From: Collinsella sp. An2
GTDB lineage: Bacteria > Actinomycetota > Coriobacteriia > Coriobacteriales > Coriobacteriaceae
Length of the DNA: 64,000 nucleotides
Assembly: GCF_002160065.1 (NCBI RefSeq)
Contig: NZ_NFJW01000001.1
Coordinates: forward strand, 186,001-250,000
Direction: 5' to 3'
Each line of letters starts with the position of its first letter. The first letter of the stretch is position 1. A program made the position numbers and the translations under genes. The notes below the pieces were generated by a model. It saw only the letters and a list, made by a program, of their open reading frames with translations, had not been told where the DNA came from and searched no databases. Below are positions 9,128 through 17,070 of this stretch, in pieces.

Positions 9128-9202
9128 ATTCTACCGTTTCCAATAGGAAATTGCCAATATGCAAAAAATCTTGTTGCCAAGTTGCCAATTAGCAACTACA
9201 GT
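9128..9202. promoter_or_regulatory. Divergent promoters of repressor and early genes
   Basis: Rightward: TTGCCA (9174-9179), 17 bases, TACAGT (9197-9202). Leftward, on the minus strand: TTGGCA (9157-9152), 18 bases, TAGAAT (9133-9128). Operator-like palindromes lie inside both spacers, as expected for promoters that repressor and Cro compete for. Confidence 0.6.
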
Positions 9203-9222
9203 AGTGGTTGCCAATTAGCAAC
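9137..9222. promoter_or_regulatory. Cluster of four operator-like palindromes
   Basis: Two identical 16-mers, GTTGCCAATTAGCAAC, lie at 9181-9196 and 9207-9222. Two weaker relatives lie at 9151-9164 (TTGCCAATATGCAA) and 9137-9150 (TTTCCAATAGGAAA), with a half-site at 9174-9180. Each is a near-palindrome with arms GTTGC/GCAAC. The arrangement resembles OL/OR sites of a phage switch; binding by the flanking HTH proteins is inferred. Confidence 0.75.
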
Positions 9223-9236
9223 TAGAGGAGGTGAAC

Positions 9237-9428
9237 ATGGACAAGATCGCGGAGAAGGTTGGCGCTTGGCTCCTCATCAGCGGAAACACCAAGGCGAAGC
9301 TCGCCAACGATTTGGGCATGTCGGTTGGGACGCTGAACAACCGGCTCTCCGGTGAGACGGAGTGGAGCTGGAAGGAGGTGTGTGACCTTGCAGAAATCAT
9401 CAACTGCAAACTGTCTGACTTTCGGTAA
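9237..9428 (+). CDS. Cro-like helix-turn-helix regulator
   Basis: A 63-residue protein with the HTH KAKLANDLGMSVGTLNNRLSG, first gene of the rightward early operon. ATG 9237 has AGGAGG (9226-9231) five bases before it; GTG 9231 lies inside that site and is unlikely. Opposite strand to the repressor and next to the operators, so probably the Cro-type early regulator. Confidence 0.8.
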   Translation: MDKIAEKVGAWLLISGNTKAKLANDLGMSVGTLNNRLSGETEWSWKEVCDLAEIINCKLSDFR

Positions 9429-9522
9429 GGAGCACGCAGCCTTCTGCGAGCGCCAGTTCGTCATCGAGCTGTTCCGACGCATCCGCCTGTGGAAGACGGA
9501 CGGGAAGCCGGAGAAGAGGTAG
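9382..9522 (+). CDS. Small early phage protein, overlaps the cro-like gene
   Basis: A 46-codon frame beginning inside the end of the cro-like gene. AAGGAGG (9372-9378) serves GTG 9382 or TTG 9388 (better spacing). The product ends in an Arg/Lys-rich helix (ERQFVIELFRRIRLWKTDGK). No family is recognised. Support is the strong ribosome site, the tight packing and the next gene starting four bases after its stop. Confidence 0.5.
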   Translation: MTLQKSSTANCLTFGKEHAAFCERQFVIELFRRIRLWKTDGKPEKR

Positions 9523-9525
9523 CCG

Positions 9526-9888
9526 ATGTACTGGACTACCTACATGCTCCGATACCTCGAGGAGCACGCCGACGAGGGCGCGGAGGCAATCGCCGAGGCG
9601 TTGGGCTGCTCCGTGCACGCGGTGGAGGTTCAGGCGAGCCGCTACGGCGTGTCGCTGCGAAAGCGGTGGCGCTGCCCCCGGTGCGGGATGGTCACCTTCA
9701 GGCCGCTGTCAACGGTGACCGGGTGGTGCTCCAACTGCACGAAGGAGGCTAGGCGCGACCGGATAGCGGAGGAGGTTCGGGCGCTAGAGGAGGAGGTGAG
9801 GCGGCAGGAGCGCGAAGACCGCGAGCGCCAGAGGCTCTACTCGCGGAAGCACCGCGCCAAGAAAAAGTTGAGAAAACGTGAGAAGTAA
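9526..9888 (+). CDS. Early phage protein with HTH-like start and zinc ribbon
   Basis: A 120-residue protein. About residues 15-45 resemble an HTH that reads as EAIAEALGCSVHAVEVQASR. A zinc ribbon follows, CPRCG and CSNC (about residues 50-72), then a long charged helix rich in Arg/Glu/Lys. Probably a DNA-binding early regulator; no specific family is assigned. Confidence 0.7.
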   Translation: MYWTTYMLRYLEEHADEGAEAIAEALGCSVHAVEVQASRYGVSLRKRWRCPRCGMVTFRPLSTVTGWCSNCTKEARRDRIAEEVRALEEEVRRQEREDRERQRLYSRKHRAKKKLRKREK

Positions 9889-9929
9889 ACGAGAAGTGGT
9901 CATCTACCAGCGGAAACGAGAGGAGAAAG

Positions 9930-10184
9930 ATGAACCGGAGCACAAAACAGGGCGCCCCCGACTACCACATCACGAGCGCCCAGTCCCAAAAGGGCAACCG
10001 AAGCGTACCACGCCACCGCAGGAGCGCGGCGGAAATCGAGCGAGAAAACCAGACGATGGCCTTCAAGGCGGGCCTCTTCCTCGGGTTCGGAATCGCGGCG
10101 CTCGCCTTCGCGATCATCCTGTGGGCGTGGGTAATCCCCACGATGGACAACGCCGTCTCAATCGCCCAGGGGATGGTTGCATGA
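9930..10184 (+). CDS. Small single-span membrane protein
   Basis: 84 residues. A polar N-terminal half is followed by one transmembrane helix (about residues 45-68, AGLFLGFGIAALAFAIILWA). ATG 9930 follows GAGAGGAGAAAG. The stop overlaps the next start (ATGA). Function unknown. Confidence 0.65.
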   Translation: MNRSTKQGAPDYHITSAQSQKGNRSVPRHRRSAAEIERENQTMAFKAGLFLGFGIAALAFAIILWAWVIPTMDNAVSIAQGMVA

Positions 10185-10516
10185 GGCGCATGGAGGCGCC
10201 GGGCAACCAGTGCGCACTTCCCGGACTAGACCCCAAGGGCGAGCAGCGCATGGCCGAGGCCCGCGCATGGGTGGCGGCCCACCCCGATGAGTGGGGCTGG
10301 TACAGGCGCAACGCCCGCCAGGAGTGCAGGCGCACGCACGACGGCAAGGCAAGCCCCAACCGCTGCATCTACGGCATGCGCATCGCCTTCGGCATCGAGC
10401 TGCCGAACCACATGGCGCCGTACCTCGCGCGCATCGCGATGGAGCAAGACCCCGAGATCCGCATGCGCGTGGCCAGAAGCGACGCCGACCAGTACACCAC
10501 GGCGGTGCTGAAGTGA
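10181..10516 (+). CDS. Hypothetical early phage protein
   Basis: 111 residues, basic, with two Cys (CALPG, CRRTHD) and a C-terminal helical part. No family is recognised. The start at ATG 10181 is supported by four-base overlaps at both ends (ATGA before, GTGA after), showing translational coupling with its neighbours. Confidence 0.65.
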   Translation: MRRMEAPGNQCALPGLDPKGEQRMAEARAWVAAHPDEWGWYRRNARQECRRTHDGKASPNRCIYGMRIAFGIELPNHMAPYLARIAMEQDPEIRMRVARSDADQYTTAVLK

Positions 10517-10965
10517 GCTGGCGCCTGCGCATGGTCGGCGAGGCCCATGCCATCGCCGAGGTTCCGGAGGTCGTGGGCAAGCAGCGGCCGCGCTACTCGC
10601 GGAAGCTTGGGCGGCCCTACACGCCGAGCAAGACCCGAGTGTTCGAGGAGTGCGTGCGCAAGGCTTGGCGCGAGCAGGTCGGCGAGGGATGGGCCGAGTT
10701 CTCCGGCGCCGTGACGGTCACGGTGGCCATGACGAGGGAGCTGGCCAAAAGCAACCCCAAGAAGTGGGCCGGAAGGCAGGACGTTCAGAAGCCGGACGCT
10801 GACAACGTGCTCAAGAGCTGTCTGGACGCCCTGAACGGGCTGGCCTACTCCGATGACGCCCATATCACCCGCGAGCTGGCGGAGAAGATGCCGCGCACAC
10901 CGCATGGGAGCGGCAACCAGATCTCAATCCATTGCATCTACTACGAGGAGGAGTTCGAGAAATGA
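10513..10965 (+). CDS. RusA-like Holliday junction resolvase
   Basis: 150 residues. The RusA-family catalytic motif is KPDADNVLKSCLDALNGLAY (about residues 95-115), with the metal-binding aspartates, followed by the conserved DDAHI. The enzyme cuts branched DNA intermediates during phage recombination and packaging. GTG 10513 overlaps the previous stop. The ERF and SSB genes 1.3 kb downstream complete a recombination module. Confidence 0.88.
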   Translation: MSWRLRMVGEAHAIAEVPEVVGKQRPRYSRKLGRPYTPSKTRVFEECVRKAWREQVGEGWAEFSGAVTVTVAMTRELAKSNPKKWAGRQDVQKPDADNVLKSCLDALNGLAYSDDAHITRELAEKMPRTPHGSGNQISIHCIYYEEEFEK

Positions 10966-11288
10966 GGTACTTCGAGGAGAACTTGTACGAAGGCGAGGAT
11001 CTGCATGAGCTGCACCACGACATCCTCAACAGCGTCGGTACAGTCGCGGGCAACCTCTTCTTCCACCAGTTCGTGGGGGCTGCGGCTACGACCGATCACC
11101 GCGAGACGCTTGCCCGCAGTGCCTACACGCTCATAGGGGTGTGCGAGGCCATCATCGCCCGCGTTCCCGAGAACGAGGCGAGAAATGCCCTTGCCAGAGT
11201 GCGCCAGCAGATTAGGCCCATCGAAGAGGGCGAGGCTGACGTTGCAATCGATGCCATCAAGAAGCTTCTCGTGGCTGTCTTTGACTAA
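10962..11288 (+). CDS. Hypothetical early phage protein
   Basis: 108 residues, acidic and helical. Central FHQFVGAAATTDHRETLARS suggests a helical bundle. No family is recognised. It is coupled to the RusA-like gene by an ATGA overlap. Confidence 0.6.
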   Translation: MRYFEENLYEGEDLHELHHDILNSVGTVAGNLFFHQFVGAAATTDHRETLARSAYTLIGVCEAIIARVPENEARNALARVRQQIRPIEEGEADVAIDAIKKLLVAVFD

Positions 11289-11301
11289 AGGGAGGGGAGC
11301 C

Positions 11302-11505
11302 ATGTCGCTCGTTGCTGACTGCAAGGCGGTGTTCGCGAAGATGACGGTGACCCTGCGGGGAACCCAGATGGTCTTCAGCCTGAGCACCGAGAGCGTGGGC
11401 CTGCTGCCGGAGCTGTCGAGGCTCACGGGGCAGATCGTGTTCCTGTCGATAGAGCCCGCGCAGACCGAGATGTTCGATGTCAACGCATACACGGAGGAGG
11501 ACTAA
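11302..11505 (+). CDS. Hypothetical early phage protein
   Basis: 67 residues, beta-rich, without membrane segments. ATG 11302 follows GGGAGGGGAG. No family is recognised. It lies two bases before the next gene. Confidence 0.6.
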   Translation: MSLVADCKAVFAKMTVTLRGTQMVFSLSTESVGLLPELSRLTGQIVFLSIEPAQTEMFDVNAYTEED

Positions 11506-11507
11506 CC

Positions 11508-11990
11508 ATGGAGATCACGAAGGACGAGAGGCTGGCGTTCCTGGCCGCCCTGGACAAGCGCGTGAAGCCGGCGCTCGATGACGCCAAGGCCGAGGCGCGC
11601 GCGGAGATCATGGACCGCTACGCCGAGGACGGCACCGACCGCAAGGCGATTCTGGTGGGCGGCGAGAAGGTCGGCGAGGTCGGCATCAGCTACTCGAAGG
11701 CCGCGCCGTACATCTACGCGGAGCAGATGACGGCAGCGCTCGACTTCCTGCGGCAGGTCGGCCTCGTGCAGGAGGCGCCCGCCAAGGGCTGGGAGCAGAG
11801 CTTCGACCTCATCGGCGGCAAGGTCGTTTACAAGCCCACCGGCGAGGTGGTCGAGTGGGCCGGGTGGAACCCCAAGGCCGCGAAGACGGCGGCCGTGCGC
11901 GGCTGCAAGCCCGAGGACGTCATGCGCGCCTTCGGCCCGCGCCTCGCCTCCGTGGACGCCATTGCGCTTCTCGACGGGGAGGTGGAGTAG
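11508..11990 (+). CDS. Hypothetical protein of the recombination module
   Basis: 160 residues. A charged helical N-terminus (about 1-40) is followed by a mixed domain with IGGKVVYKPTGEVVEWAGW. It is probably a phage recombination or replication accessory protein, judged only from its position in front of ERF and SSB. No motif is recognised. Confidence 0.6.
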   Translation: MEITKDERLAFLAALDKRVKPALDDAKAEARAEIMDRYAEDGTDRKAILVGGEKVGEVGISYSKAAPYIYAEQMTAALDFLRQVGLVQEAPAKGWEQSFDLIGGKVVYKPTGEVVEWAGWNPKAAKTAAVRGCKPEDVMRAFGPRLASVDAIALLDGEVE

Positions 11991-12236
11991 ATGGCCGAGG
12001 AGAGGAGCAAGACCTACATGAACAGCAACGACTACGTGGTCGAGAACGAGATCACCGTGCAAATCACGCTGGCAGAGTACAGAGACCTCGTTGGCTTCAA
12101 GGCCAAGCACGACGCAGAGCTGAGCAAGATCAGCAACGAGAAGTGGAAGGTCGAGCAGGAGAACAGGCGCCTCAAGGAGAAGATTCTCAGCCTCACCACC
12201 GAGTGCGGAAAGGACAAGGAAGAGGAGGAGCGGTAA
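11991..12236 (+). CDS. Small coiled-coil protein
   Basis: 81 residues. After about residue 30 it is a continuous heptad-like charged helix (EQENRRLKEKILSLTTECGK). It starts directly after the previous stop and ends in a TAATG overlap with the ERF gene. Function unknown. Confidence 0.6.
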   Translation: MAEERSKTYMNSNDYVVENEITVQITLAEYRDLVGFKAKHDAELSKISNEKWKVEQENRRLKEKILSLTTECGKDKEEEER

Positions 12237-12889
12237 TGGCCGAGGAGACCATTCAGGAGTCACCGGCCGTGGCGCTCGTGCGCCTGCTGGCCGAGGCTCA
12301 GGGCGAGATGCCCAACCCGAAGAAGTCGAAGGAGGGCCAGAAGGGCTTCCAGAAGTACAAGTACGCCACCCTTGACGCCGTTCTGGACATCGTGAAGGGG
12401 CCGCTGAACGAGCGCGGCATCTTCCTCACGCAGCCCACGGGCATGACGCAGGACGGCCGCATGTTCGTGCAGACGGTGGTGTTCCGCGAGGGATCTCAGA
12501 TGGTGCTGGACACCAAGCCCTTCGAGTACGACAGCGACCCGCAGGAGTTCGGCAAGCGCGAGACCTACGCGCGCCGCTACTCGCTGCTCACGGCCTTCGG
12601 CCTCGCCGGCGAGGACGATACCGACGGGGACACCGGCCCGAAGCAGCAGGCTCCCAAGCAGGCGAAGCCGGTGGACAAGCGCAAGAAGATGCTCGCCCGC
12701 GTGGCGCAGCTCAAGGCAACGCTCATGGAGCGCGGCCTCACGGAGGACGGGCTGGACGCCTACCTCATCGCGCACTACGACGTGGACTCCGCCGACAAGC
12801 TGACGGACGAGCAGCTGGTGGACTACGGCAAGCAGCTGGCCAAGACGGTCGAGGAGTACAAGGGCGAGGAGAAGACCAATGAGCATTAA
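12236..12889 (+). CDS. ERF-family single-strand annealing protein
   Basis: 217 residues. The ERF core is visible as KYKYATLDAVLDIVKGPLNE, GIFLTQPTG, then YDSDPQEFGKRETYARRYSL and the hallmark LLTAFGLAGEDDTDGD (about residues 100-135). A charged linker and a small C-terminal helical domain follow. ERF proteins anneal complementary single strands during phage genome circularisation and recombination. The SSB gene overlaps its end. Confidence 0.92.
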   Translation: MAEETIQESPAVALVRLLAEAQGEMPNPKKSKEGQKGFQKYKYATLDAVLDIVKGPLNERGIFLTQPTGMTQDGRMFVQTVVFREGSQMVLDTKPFEYDSDPQEFGKRETYARRYSLLTAFGLAGEDDTDGDTGPKQQAPKQAKPVDKRKKMLARVAQLKATLMERGLTEDGLDAYLIAHYDVDSADKLTDEQLVDYGKQLAKTVEEYKGEEKTNEH

Positions 12890-13268
12890 CAGCGTGACGA
12901 TCAGCGGCAATCTGGGCCGCGACGCCGAGCTTCGCGCCACGAAGAGCGGCATGCAGGTGCTGGGCTTCAGCGTGTGCGCTAACAGCCGCGTCAAGCGCGG
13001 CGATTCCTGGGAGGACAAGCCCAACTGGGTTGACGTGAGCATCTTCGGCAAGCGCGCGGAGAGCGTGGCCAAGTACCTGACCAAGGGCACGCACGTGACC
13101 ATCCACGGGCGCCTGAACCAGCGCACGTGGGAGACCGATGACGGCCAGAGGCGCTCCAAGCTCGAGGTCATCGCCGATGACATCGACTTCAGCGGAGGCG
13201 TGCGCAGCGATTCTGCGCCCTCCGGCGTGTCGGAACAGGACTACTACGACGAGGACTGCCCGTTCTAA
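12879..13268 (+). CDS. ssb: Single-stranded DNA-binding protein
   Basis: 129 residues. The OB fold spans about 1-105 (NSVTISGNLGRDAELR, WVDVSIFGKRAESVAKYL, VTIHGRL), with the conserved acidic partner-binding tip DEDCPF at the C-terminus. Phage-encoded SSB, overlapping ERF by 11 bases. Confidence 0.95.
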   Translation: MSINSVTISGNLGRDAELRATKSGMQVLGFSVCANSRVKRGDSWEDKPNWVDVSIFGKRAESVAKYLTKGTHVTIHGRLNQRTWETDDGQRRSKLEVIADDIDFSGGVRSDSAPSGVSEQDYYDEDCPF

Positions 13269-13278
13269 GGAGGGGAAC

Positions 13279-13635
13279 ATGCCAGAGCAGGAGACCACCT
13301 ACTCAATCGCCATGCTCGCGGCGGTGCGCTACCTGAGCGAGCTGGGCTACGAGAACATCAGCGAGGACGGATTCTCGTGCGACGAGGGCGCGGTGCAGAT
13401 CGTGGCCAACAACGGCGGAATCGCGCACCTCGTCATCGCCCGCGCCAAGCGCACGCGCGGCGCCGTGACCAAGCCCGCGGAGAGCGAGGCCAAGATGCGC
13501 CGCATCGCCATGGCCTACCTCATCGAGCACCCGGAGGCGCCGGAGCTCCAGTTCCACATCATCGAGGCGCTCGTGGGCGAGCACGCCACGGTGACCATCA
13601 ACGCCTCCATGTGCGCCTATCACTGGGAGCGCTAG
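13279..13635 (+). CDS. UPF0102/YraN-like protein, catalytic residues apparently lost
   Basis: 118 residues. The order AVRYLSELGY, GAVQIVANNGG, HLVIARAKR, EAKMRRIAMAYL and LQFHIIEAL follows the endonuclease-like UPF0102 fold. The usual GEIDLIA and FVEVK motifs appear here as GAVQIVA and LVIARAK, so the acidic metal ligands are missing. Family assignment is by pattern and moderate. Probably a DNA-binding or structural derivative. Confidence 0.55.
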   Translation: MPEQETTYSIAMLAAVRYLSELGYENISEDGFSCDEGAVQIVANNGGIAHLVIARAKRTRGAVTKPAESEAKMRRIAMAYLIEHPEAPELQFHIIEALVGEHATVTINASMCAYHWER

Positions 13636-13637
13636 GC

Positions 13638-14267
13638 ATGGCTGCGGCGTTCACAATCTTCGAGAAGTTCGGTGACGTGTGCGCCGCGCTCAACGAGGCC
13701 GACCGCAAGGAGCTGTGCTACGCGATCTGCATGTACGGGATGTTCGGCGAGGAGGTCGAGCTTCCCTACCTCCTGAAGGCCATCTTCATCAGCCTCAAGG
13801 AGGACATCGACAACTCCAAGGAGAGCCGCGCCCGCGGCTCCAAGGGCGGCAGGCCCCGCAAGGGCAGCCCGGTTCCGGCCGACTCGGCATCGCCGGAACC
13901 GGAGGTTTCCGAAAGCGAGAAACCGGGGGTTTCCGAAACTGCAAAACCCCCGGTTTCCGGAAACGCGGCGAAAACCGAAAGCCAAACCAAACCAAACCAG
14001 ACCAAACCAAGCCAGACCAAGGGTGGTAGGCGCTTCGCGCCGCCCGCACGCGATGAGGTCTCCGCCTACGCGCTGGAGTACGCGGAGGAGAAGCGACTCG
14101 ACCCCGGGGGCTTCGACGCCGAGCGGTTCGTGGACTACTACGCCAGCAACGGCTGGAAGGTCGGGAGAAACGCGATGAAGGACTGGCGGGCGGCCGTGCG
14201 CGACTGGGTGCGCCGCGACTGCCGGCCGAGGAAGGAGGCGAAGCGGGATGAGTACTCGGCTCTCTGA
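13638..14267 (+). CDS. DUF6291-type phage replication protein
   Basis: 209 residues. The N-terminal DUF6291-like domain (FEKFGDVCAALNEADRKELC, about 1-60) is followed by a basic link (SKGGRPRKG), a repetitive Pro/Ser/Thr-rich linker with three or four versions of ETxKPxVS (about 75-125), and a C-terminal helical domain (YYASNGWKVGRNAMKDWRAA) typical of phage replication initiators. It directly precedes a DnaC-like loader, so it probably binds the origin. Confidence 0.75.
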   Translation: MAAAFTIFEKFGDVCAALNEADRKELCYAICMYGMFGEEVELPYLLKAIFISLKEDIDNSKESRARGSKGGRPRKGSPVPADSASPEPEVSESEKPGVSETAKPPVSGNAAKTESQTKPNQTKPSQTKGGRRFAPPARDEVSAYALEYAEEKRLDPGGFDAERFVDYYASNGWKVGRNAMKDWRAAVRDWVRRDCRPRKEAKRDEYSAL

Positions 14268-14883
14268 CGCCATCGGCGCGCTGAGGCTGCCGAGCGGCGT
14301 CAGGCCCGCGAAGCCGGTTCCGTTCGAGCAGACGGACGATTATCGCAAGATCCGCGCCAAGATGCTCGAGAGCAGGCTCCGCAAGGCCGGGCTGCGCGGC
14401 GCGTACGCCACGGCGGCGTGCACCGAGGGCGCGCTGGCGTACCGCAGGGCTCGCGACGGGCGCGGGACGTACCTGCACGGCATGCCCGGCAGGGGCAAGA
14501 CCTACGCGGCTGCCGCCGCGGTGAGGCTCGCGGTGAGGGACGGCCTCACGGCCAAGCTCGTGACCGCCAAGGGCCTGCTGGACGCCATCAAGGCGGAGTG
14601 GGACGGCGGCGAGCGCGGCGCCCTGGAGCGCGCGGAGCGCTACGACCTGCTGGCACTCGATGACCTCGGTGTGGAGCGCCCCACGGAGTGGGCCATGGAG
14701 ACCCTCACGGGCCTCATCGACGCCCGCGTTGCCGCTGGGCTGCCCATCATCGTGACGAGCAACTACAGCCTCGGCGAGCTGCGCGACCGATGGGGCGGCA
14801 TGCCAGGCATGCGCGTCGCGTCGAGGCTCGGAGGGGCCTGCGAGCGCATCGAGATGGCGGGGCCGGACAGGAGGCTCGCATGA
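14248..14883 (+). CDS. DnaC-like helicase loader ATPase
   Basis: 211 residues, AAA+ fold. Walker A is GMPGRGKT (about residue 77), Walker B is LLALDDLG and sensor 1 is IIVTSNYSLGEL. It should load the host replicative helicase at the phage origin in partnership with the preceding DUF6291 protein, whose gene it overlaps by 20 bases. Confidence 0.9.
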   Translation: MSTRLSDAIGALRLPSGVRPAKPVPFEQTDDYRKIRAKMLESRLRKAGLRGAYATAACTEGALAYRRARDGRGTYLHGMPGRGKTYAAAAAVRLAVRDGLTAKLVTAKGLLDAIKAEWDGGERGALERAERYDLLALDDLGVERPTEWAMETLTGLIDARVAAGLPIIVTSNYSLGELRDRWGGMPGMRVASRLGGACERIEMAGPDRRLA

Positions 14884-15344
14884 GCGCCTACGTGCCCCCG
14901 GCGTCGCTCCTGCGCGGCCTCAGCGTTGCAAGCGCCTCGAAGTTCGGCATGCCAAACGTCGGCGCGCACTACGAGGGCAGGGGGGTGCGGACCAACCGCC
15001 TCGATGACGGCGCCCTGTGCGCCTTCTGCCGCAGGCCCGCGACCAACGCCCACCACGTGCCGGCCGTGGGCATGGGCGCGCGCAACGCGACCTTCGAGCT
15101 GTACGGCCACAAGCTCCGGCCCGCGCTGATCGCGCTGTGCGGCAGCGGAACGACGGGCTGCCACGGCGAGTGCCATTCCGGCGTGATGAGCGTCGAGTGG
15201 GTCTGGGACGAGGAGGAGTTCGCGGAGGCGTGGTGGCGCGGGGAGCTGCTCCGCGAGCTGGGGCCTGCGAGCCCGCTCCTCTACGACTACGGCTATTGGG
15301 CCATCAAGAGGCCCGGTTCAATCGTCAGGCGCATCCGCGCCTAG
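14880..15344 (+). CDS. HNH-like zinc protein
   Basis: 154 residues. CAFCRRPATNAHHVP gives a CxxC plus the His pair of a treble-clef HNH centre; a second set CGSGTTGCHGECHSG lies 40 residues later. Probably a phage HNH nuclease or NinG-like recombination protein. ATG 14880 overlaps the loader's stop. Confidence 0.7.
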   Translation: MSAYVPPASLLRGLSVASASKFGMPNVGAHYEGRGVRTNRLDDGALCAFCRRPATNAHHVPAVGMGARNATFELYGHKLRPALIALCGSGTTGCHGECHSGVMSVEWVWDEEEFAEAWWRGELLRELGPASPLLYDYGYWAIKRPGSIVRRIRA

Positions 15345-15357
15345 GAGGGAGAAGACC

Positions 15358-15747
15358 ATGGAGATTACGAGCTGCGAGCAGTACGTGCTGGCCGAGCTGG
15401 AGGCAGCTCAGGCGAGGGTGGAGAGCCTCACGGACAAGAACGCGAGCCTCCAGGCGCGCCTGCTGCTCGCCGAGGAGAGGGTGGACGCGCTCCAGAACGC
15501 CAAGCCCTCGCGCATCGAGGCCTACATCGCCGAGTACGGGAGAAAGCAGCTGTTCGATGACCTCACGTATGCCAATGCAACGCCGGCGATCTCGGCGGAC
15601 GGGAAGAAGACGGAGTTCCGCGTGTGGTGCGAGGAGTGCCTCAGAGACTACGGGCGCCCGGAGTGGATGAGCGCCGCCGAGTTCATCGAGTTCTTCGAGC
15701 CGGAGTTCCGCAAGGCGTACGAGAAGCACATCGAGGAGCAGCGGTGA
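15358..15747 (+). CDS. Hypothetical protein with N-terminal coiled coil
   Basis: 129 residues. A coiled coil (about 8-50) precedes a small domain with WCEECLRDYGRPEWMSAAEF. ATG 15358 follows GGAGGGAG. No family is recognised. Confidence 0.6.
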   Translation: MEITSCEQYVLAELEAAQARVESLTDKNASLQARLLLAEERVDALQNAKPSRIEAYIAEYGRKQLFDDLTYANATPAISADGKKTEFRVWCEECLRDYGRPEWMSAAEFIEFFEPEFRKAYEKHIEEQR

Positions 15748-15911
15748 GCGCCGAGGAGCGCGCCCGCATAGTCGAGCGCCACAGGAAGGAGATAGAGCGC
15801 CTCGAGGCCGAGGGGAAGCACTGGGAAGTGAACCGGGTGCGCCGCGAGCTGCACGTGGCGCTCATGGAGATGGAGGTGAAGGAGCATGGCGGACACGTGG
15901 GAAGCGATTGA
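15744..15911 (+). CDS. Small charged helical protein
   Basis: 55 residues from GTG 15744, in a GTGA overlap with the previous stop; almost entirely charged helix. Its end overlaps the next gene. Function unknown. Confidence 0.5.
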   Translation: MSAEERARIVERHRKEIERLEAEGKHWEVNRVRRELHVALMEMEVKEHGGHVGSD

Positions 15912-16188
15912 GCAGGATCTCGAGGAGGTCTTCGGCTACCGCGACGATGAGCGGCCGCAGGAGAGGGCGCACTCCTACATCAAGCAGAGGCAGGTGATGC
16001 GCGGCTTCAACGACACGGCGCTCCAGGTGGCGGCCACGGACATGTGCCGCAGGGCCTACGAGGCCGGCAGGGCCGAGGCGCTGGCGGGCATGCCGGAGAT
16101 TCAGGGCGTGGCGGCGGACCTCACGGAGGCATCCGGGAAGCTGCTGAACCTCGCGCTCGAGCTGCGCGGGACGGGAGGCGCCCGATGA
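15886..16188 (+). CDS. Hypothetical early phage protein
   Basis: 100 residues, mainly helical, acidic at the start (EQDLEEVFGYRDDE). ATG 15886 follows GGAGGTGAAGGAG. No family is recognised. Confidence 0.6.
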   Translation: MADTWEAIEQDLEEVFGYRDDERPQERAHSYIKQRQVMRGFNDTALQVAATDMCRRAYEAGRAEALAGMPEIQGVAADLTEASGKLLNLALELRGTGGAR

Positions 16189-16505
16189 CGCCGAAGAGCA
16201 AGTGGGTGCTCATGCCGAGCGTGCGCGTCTTCGATGACGTGACCGCGGGCAAGGAGCAGGTGACGAAGATCGCGGAGGAGACCTGCGAGGTCTACAGCGC
16301 GTGGGAGGACTACGCCGCGCTCGAGGGCGAGTACCCGGACGGCCACGACGTGCGCGAGCCGCTCCGCCAGAGGGTGATAGAGGAGTGCTGCGACGCCATC
16401 CAGGCAACGTGCAACCTCCTCGCCGCGCTCGGCGTCACGGACCTGACGGACGCGATGCTGGCGTGCCGGCAGCGCAACATGCGGAGGGGGCGAATCACGC
16501 GATGA
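16185..16505 (+). CDS. MazG-like nucleotide pyrophosphohydrolase
   Basis: 106 residues. The metal-binding pattern of the all-alpha NTP pyrophosphatases is visible: KIAEETCEVYSAWEDY and, about 40 residues on, RVIEECCDAIQATCNLL (EExxE then ExxxD). Such phage enzymes remodel nucleotide pools, possibly ppGpp or modified dNTPs. Substrate unknown. Confidence 0.75.
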   Translation: MTPKSKWVLMPSVRVFDDVTAGKEQVTKIAEETCEVYSAWEDYAALEGEYPDGHDVREPLRQRVIEECCDAIQATCNLLAALGVTDLTDAMLACRQRNMRRGRITR

Positions 16506-16804
16506 GGTTGATCAAGGGCGCCGCGTGCCTGATGGCCTGCGCACTTCTGTGCGCCGCGCTCGCGGGGTGCGAGGCAGAGGAGGAGCCGAGCTGGGGCGAG
16601 AGCGCCGAGTTTTCGCAGCTGATGACCGGGCAGGCGCGCTTCTCGGAGCACGAGACCGGAATCTACAGCTGGAGCATCATCGTTGACCACCAGACCGGCA
16701 TCCAGTACCTCGCCTACGAGCAATACAAGGGCGGCGCGGCGGTGTGCCCGCTCCTAGACGTGGACGGGACGCCGCTCAGGGTGCTGGAAGCAGGTGACGA
16801 GTGA
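16502..16804 (+). CDS. Putative lipoprotein, DUF6440-like
   Basis: 100 residues. It has a signal peptide (MRLIKGAACLMACALLCA) with lipobox LAGC (Cys about residue 23), then an acidic stretch and a DUF6440-like core (DHQTGIQYLAYEQYKGGAAV). Expected to be lipid-anchored outside the membrane. A surface lipoprotein among early genes could act in superinfection control; this is inference. Confidence 0.7.
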   Translation: MRLIKGAACLMACALLCAALAGCEAEEEPSWGESAEFSQLMTGQARFSEHETGIYSWSIIVDHQTGIQYLAYEQYKGGAAVCPLLDVDGTPLRVLEAGDE

Positions 16805-17070
16805 TGGCAGAGTGCAGGTTCCACGGCGAGTGCCGCCTCTGCGGGGGCCTCGCGCCCCGAGAGTGCGACGGCAGGGGCATGGTAACGACGCTCTCGGCAG
16901 TCGGCTACGTGTACGACAGGTGCAGCCGGTTCGAGCCGATGCCTGATAGGGACGCGCTGCTGAAGATCGCGGACGAGTGCATCGGCTTCGGCCTAAACGA
17001 GCACTGCGCGCGCTCCGTGCTCAAGGGTGTCGGGCACGACATCCGCAAAGCGCTGGGGGTGAAGGCATGA
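16804..17070 (+). CDS. Small cysteine-rich protein
   Basis: 88 residues. Six Cys lie in the first 45 (CRFHGECRLCGG, later CDG and CSRF), suggesting a zinc site, followed by a helical tail. ATG 16804 or the overlapping GTG 16801 could start it. Function unknown. Confidence 0.6.
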   Translation: MAECRFHGECRLCGGLAPRECDGRGMVTTLSAVGYVYDRCSRFEPMPDRDALLKIADECIGFGLNEHCARSVLKGVGHDIRKALGVKA

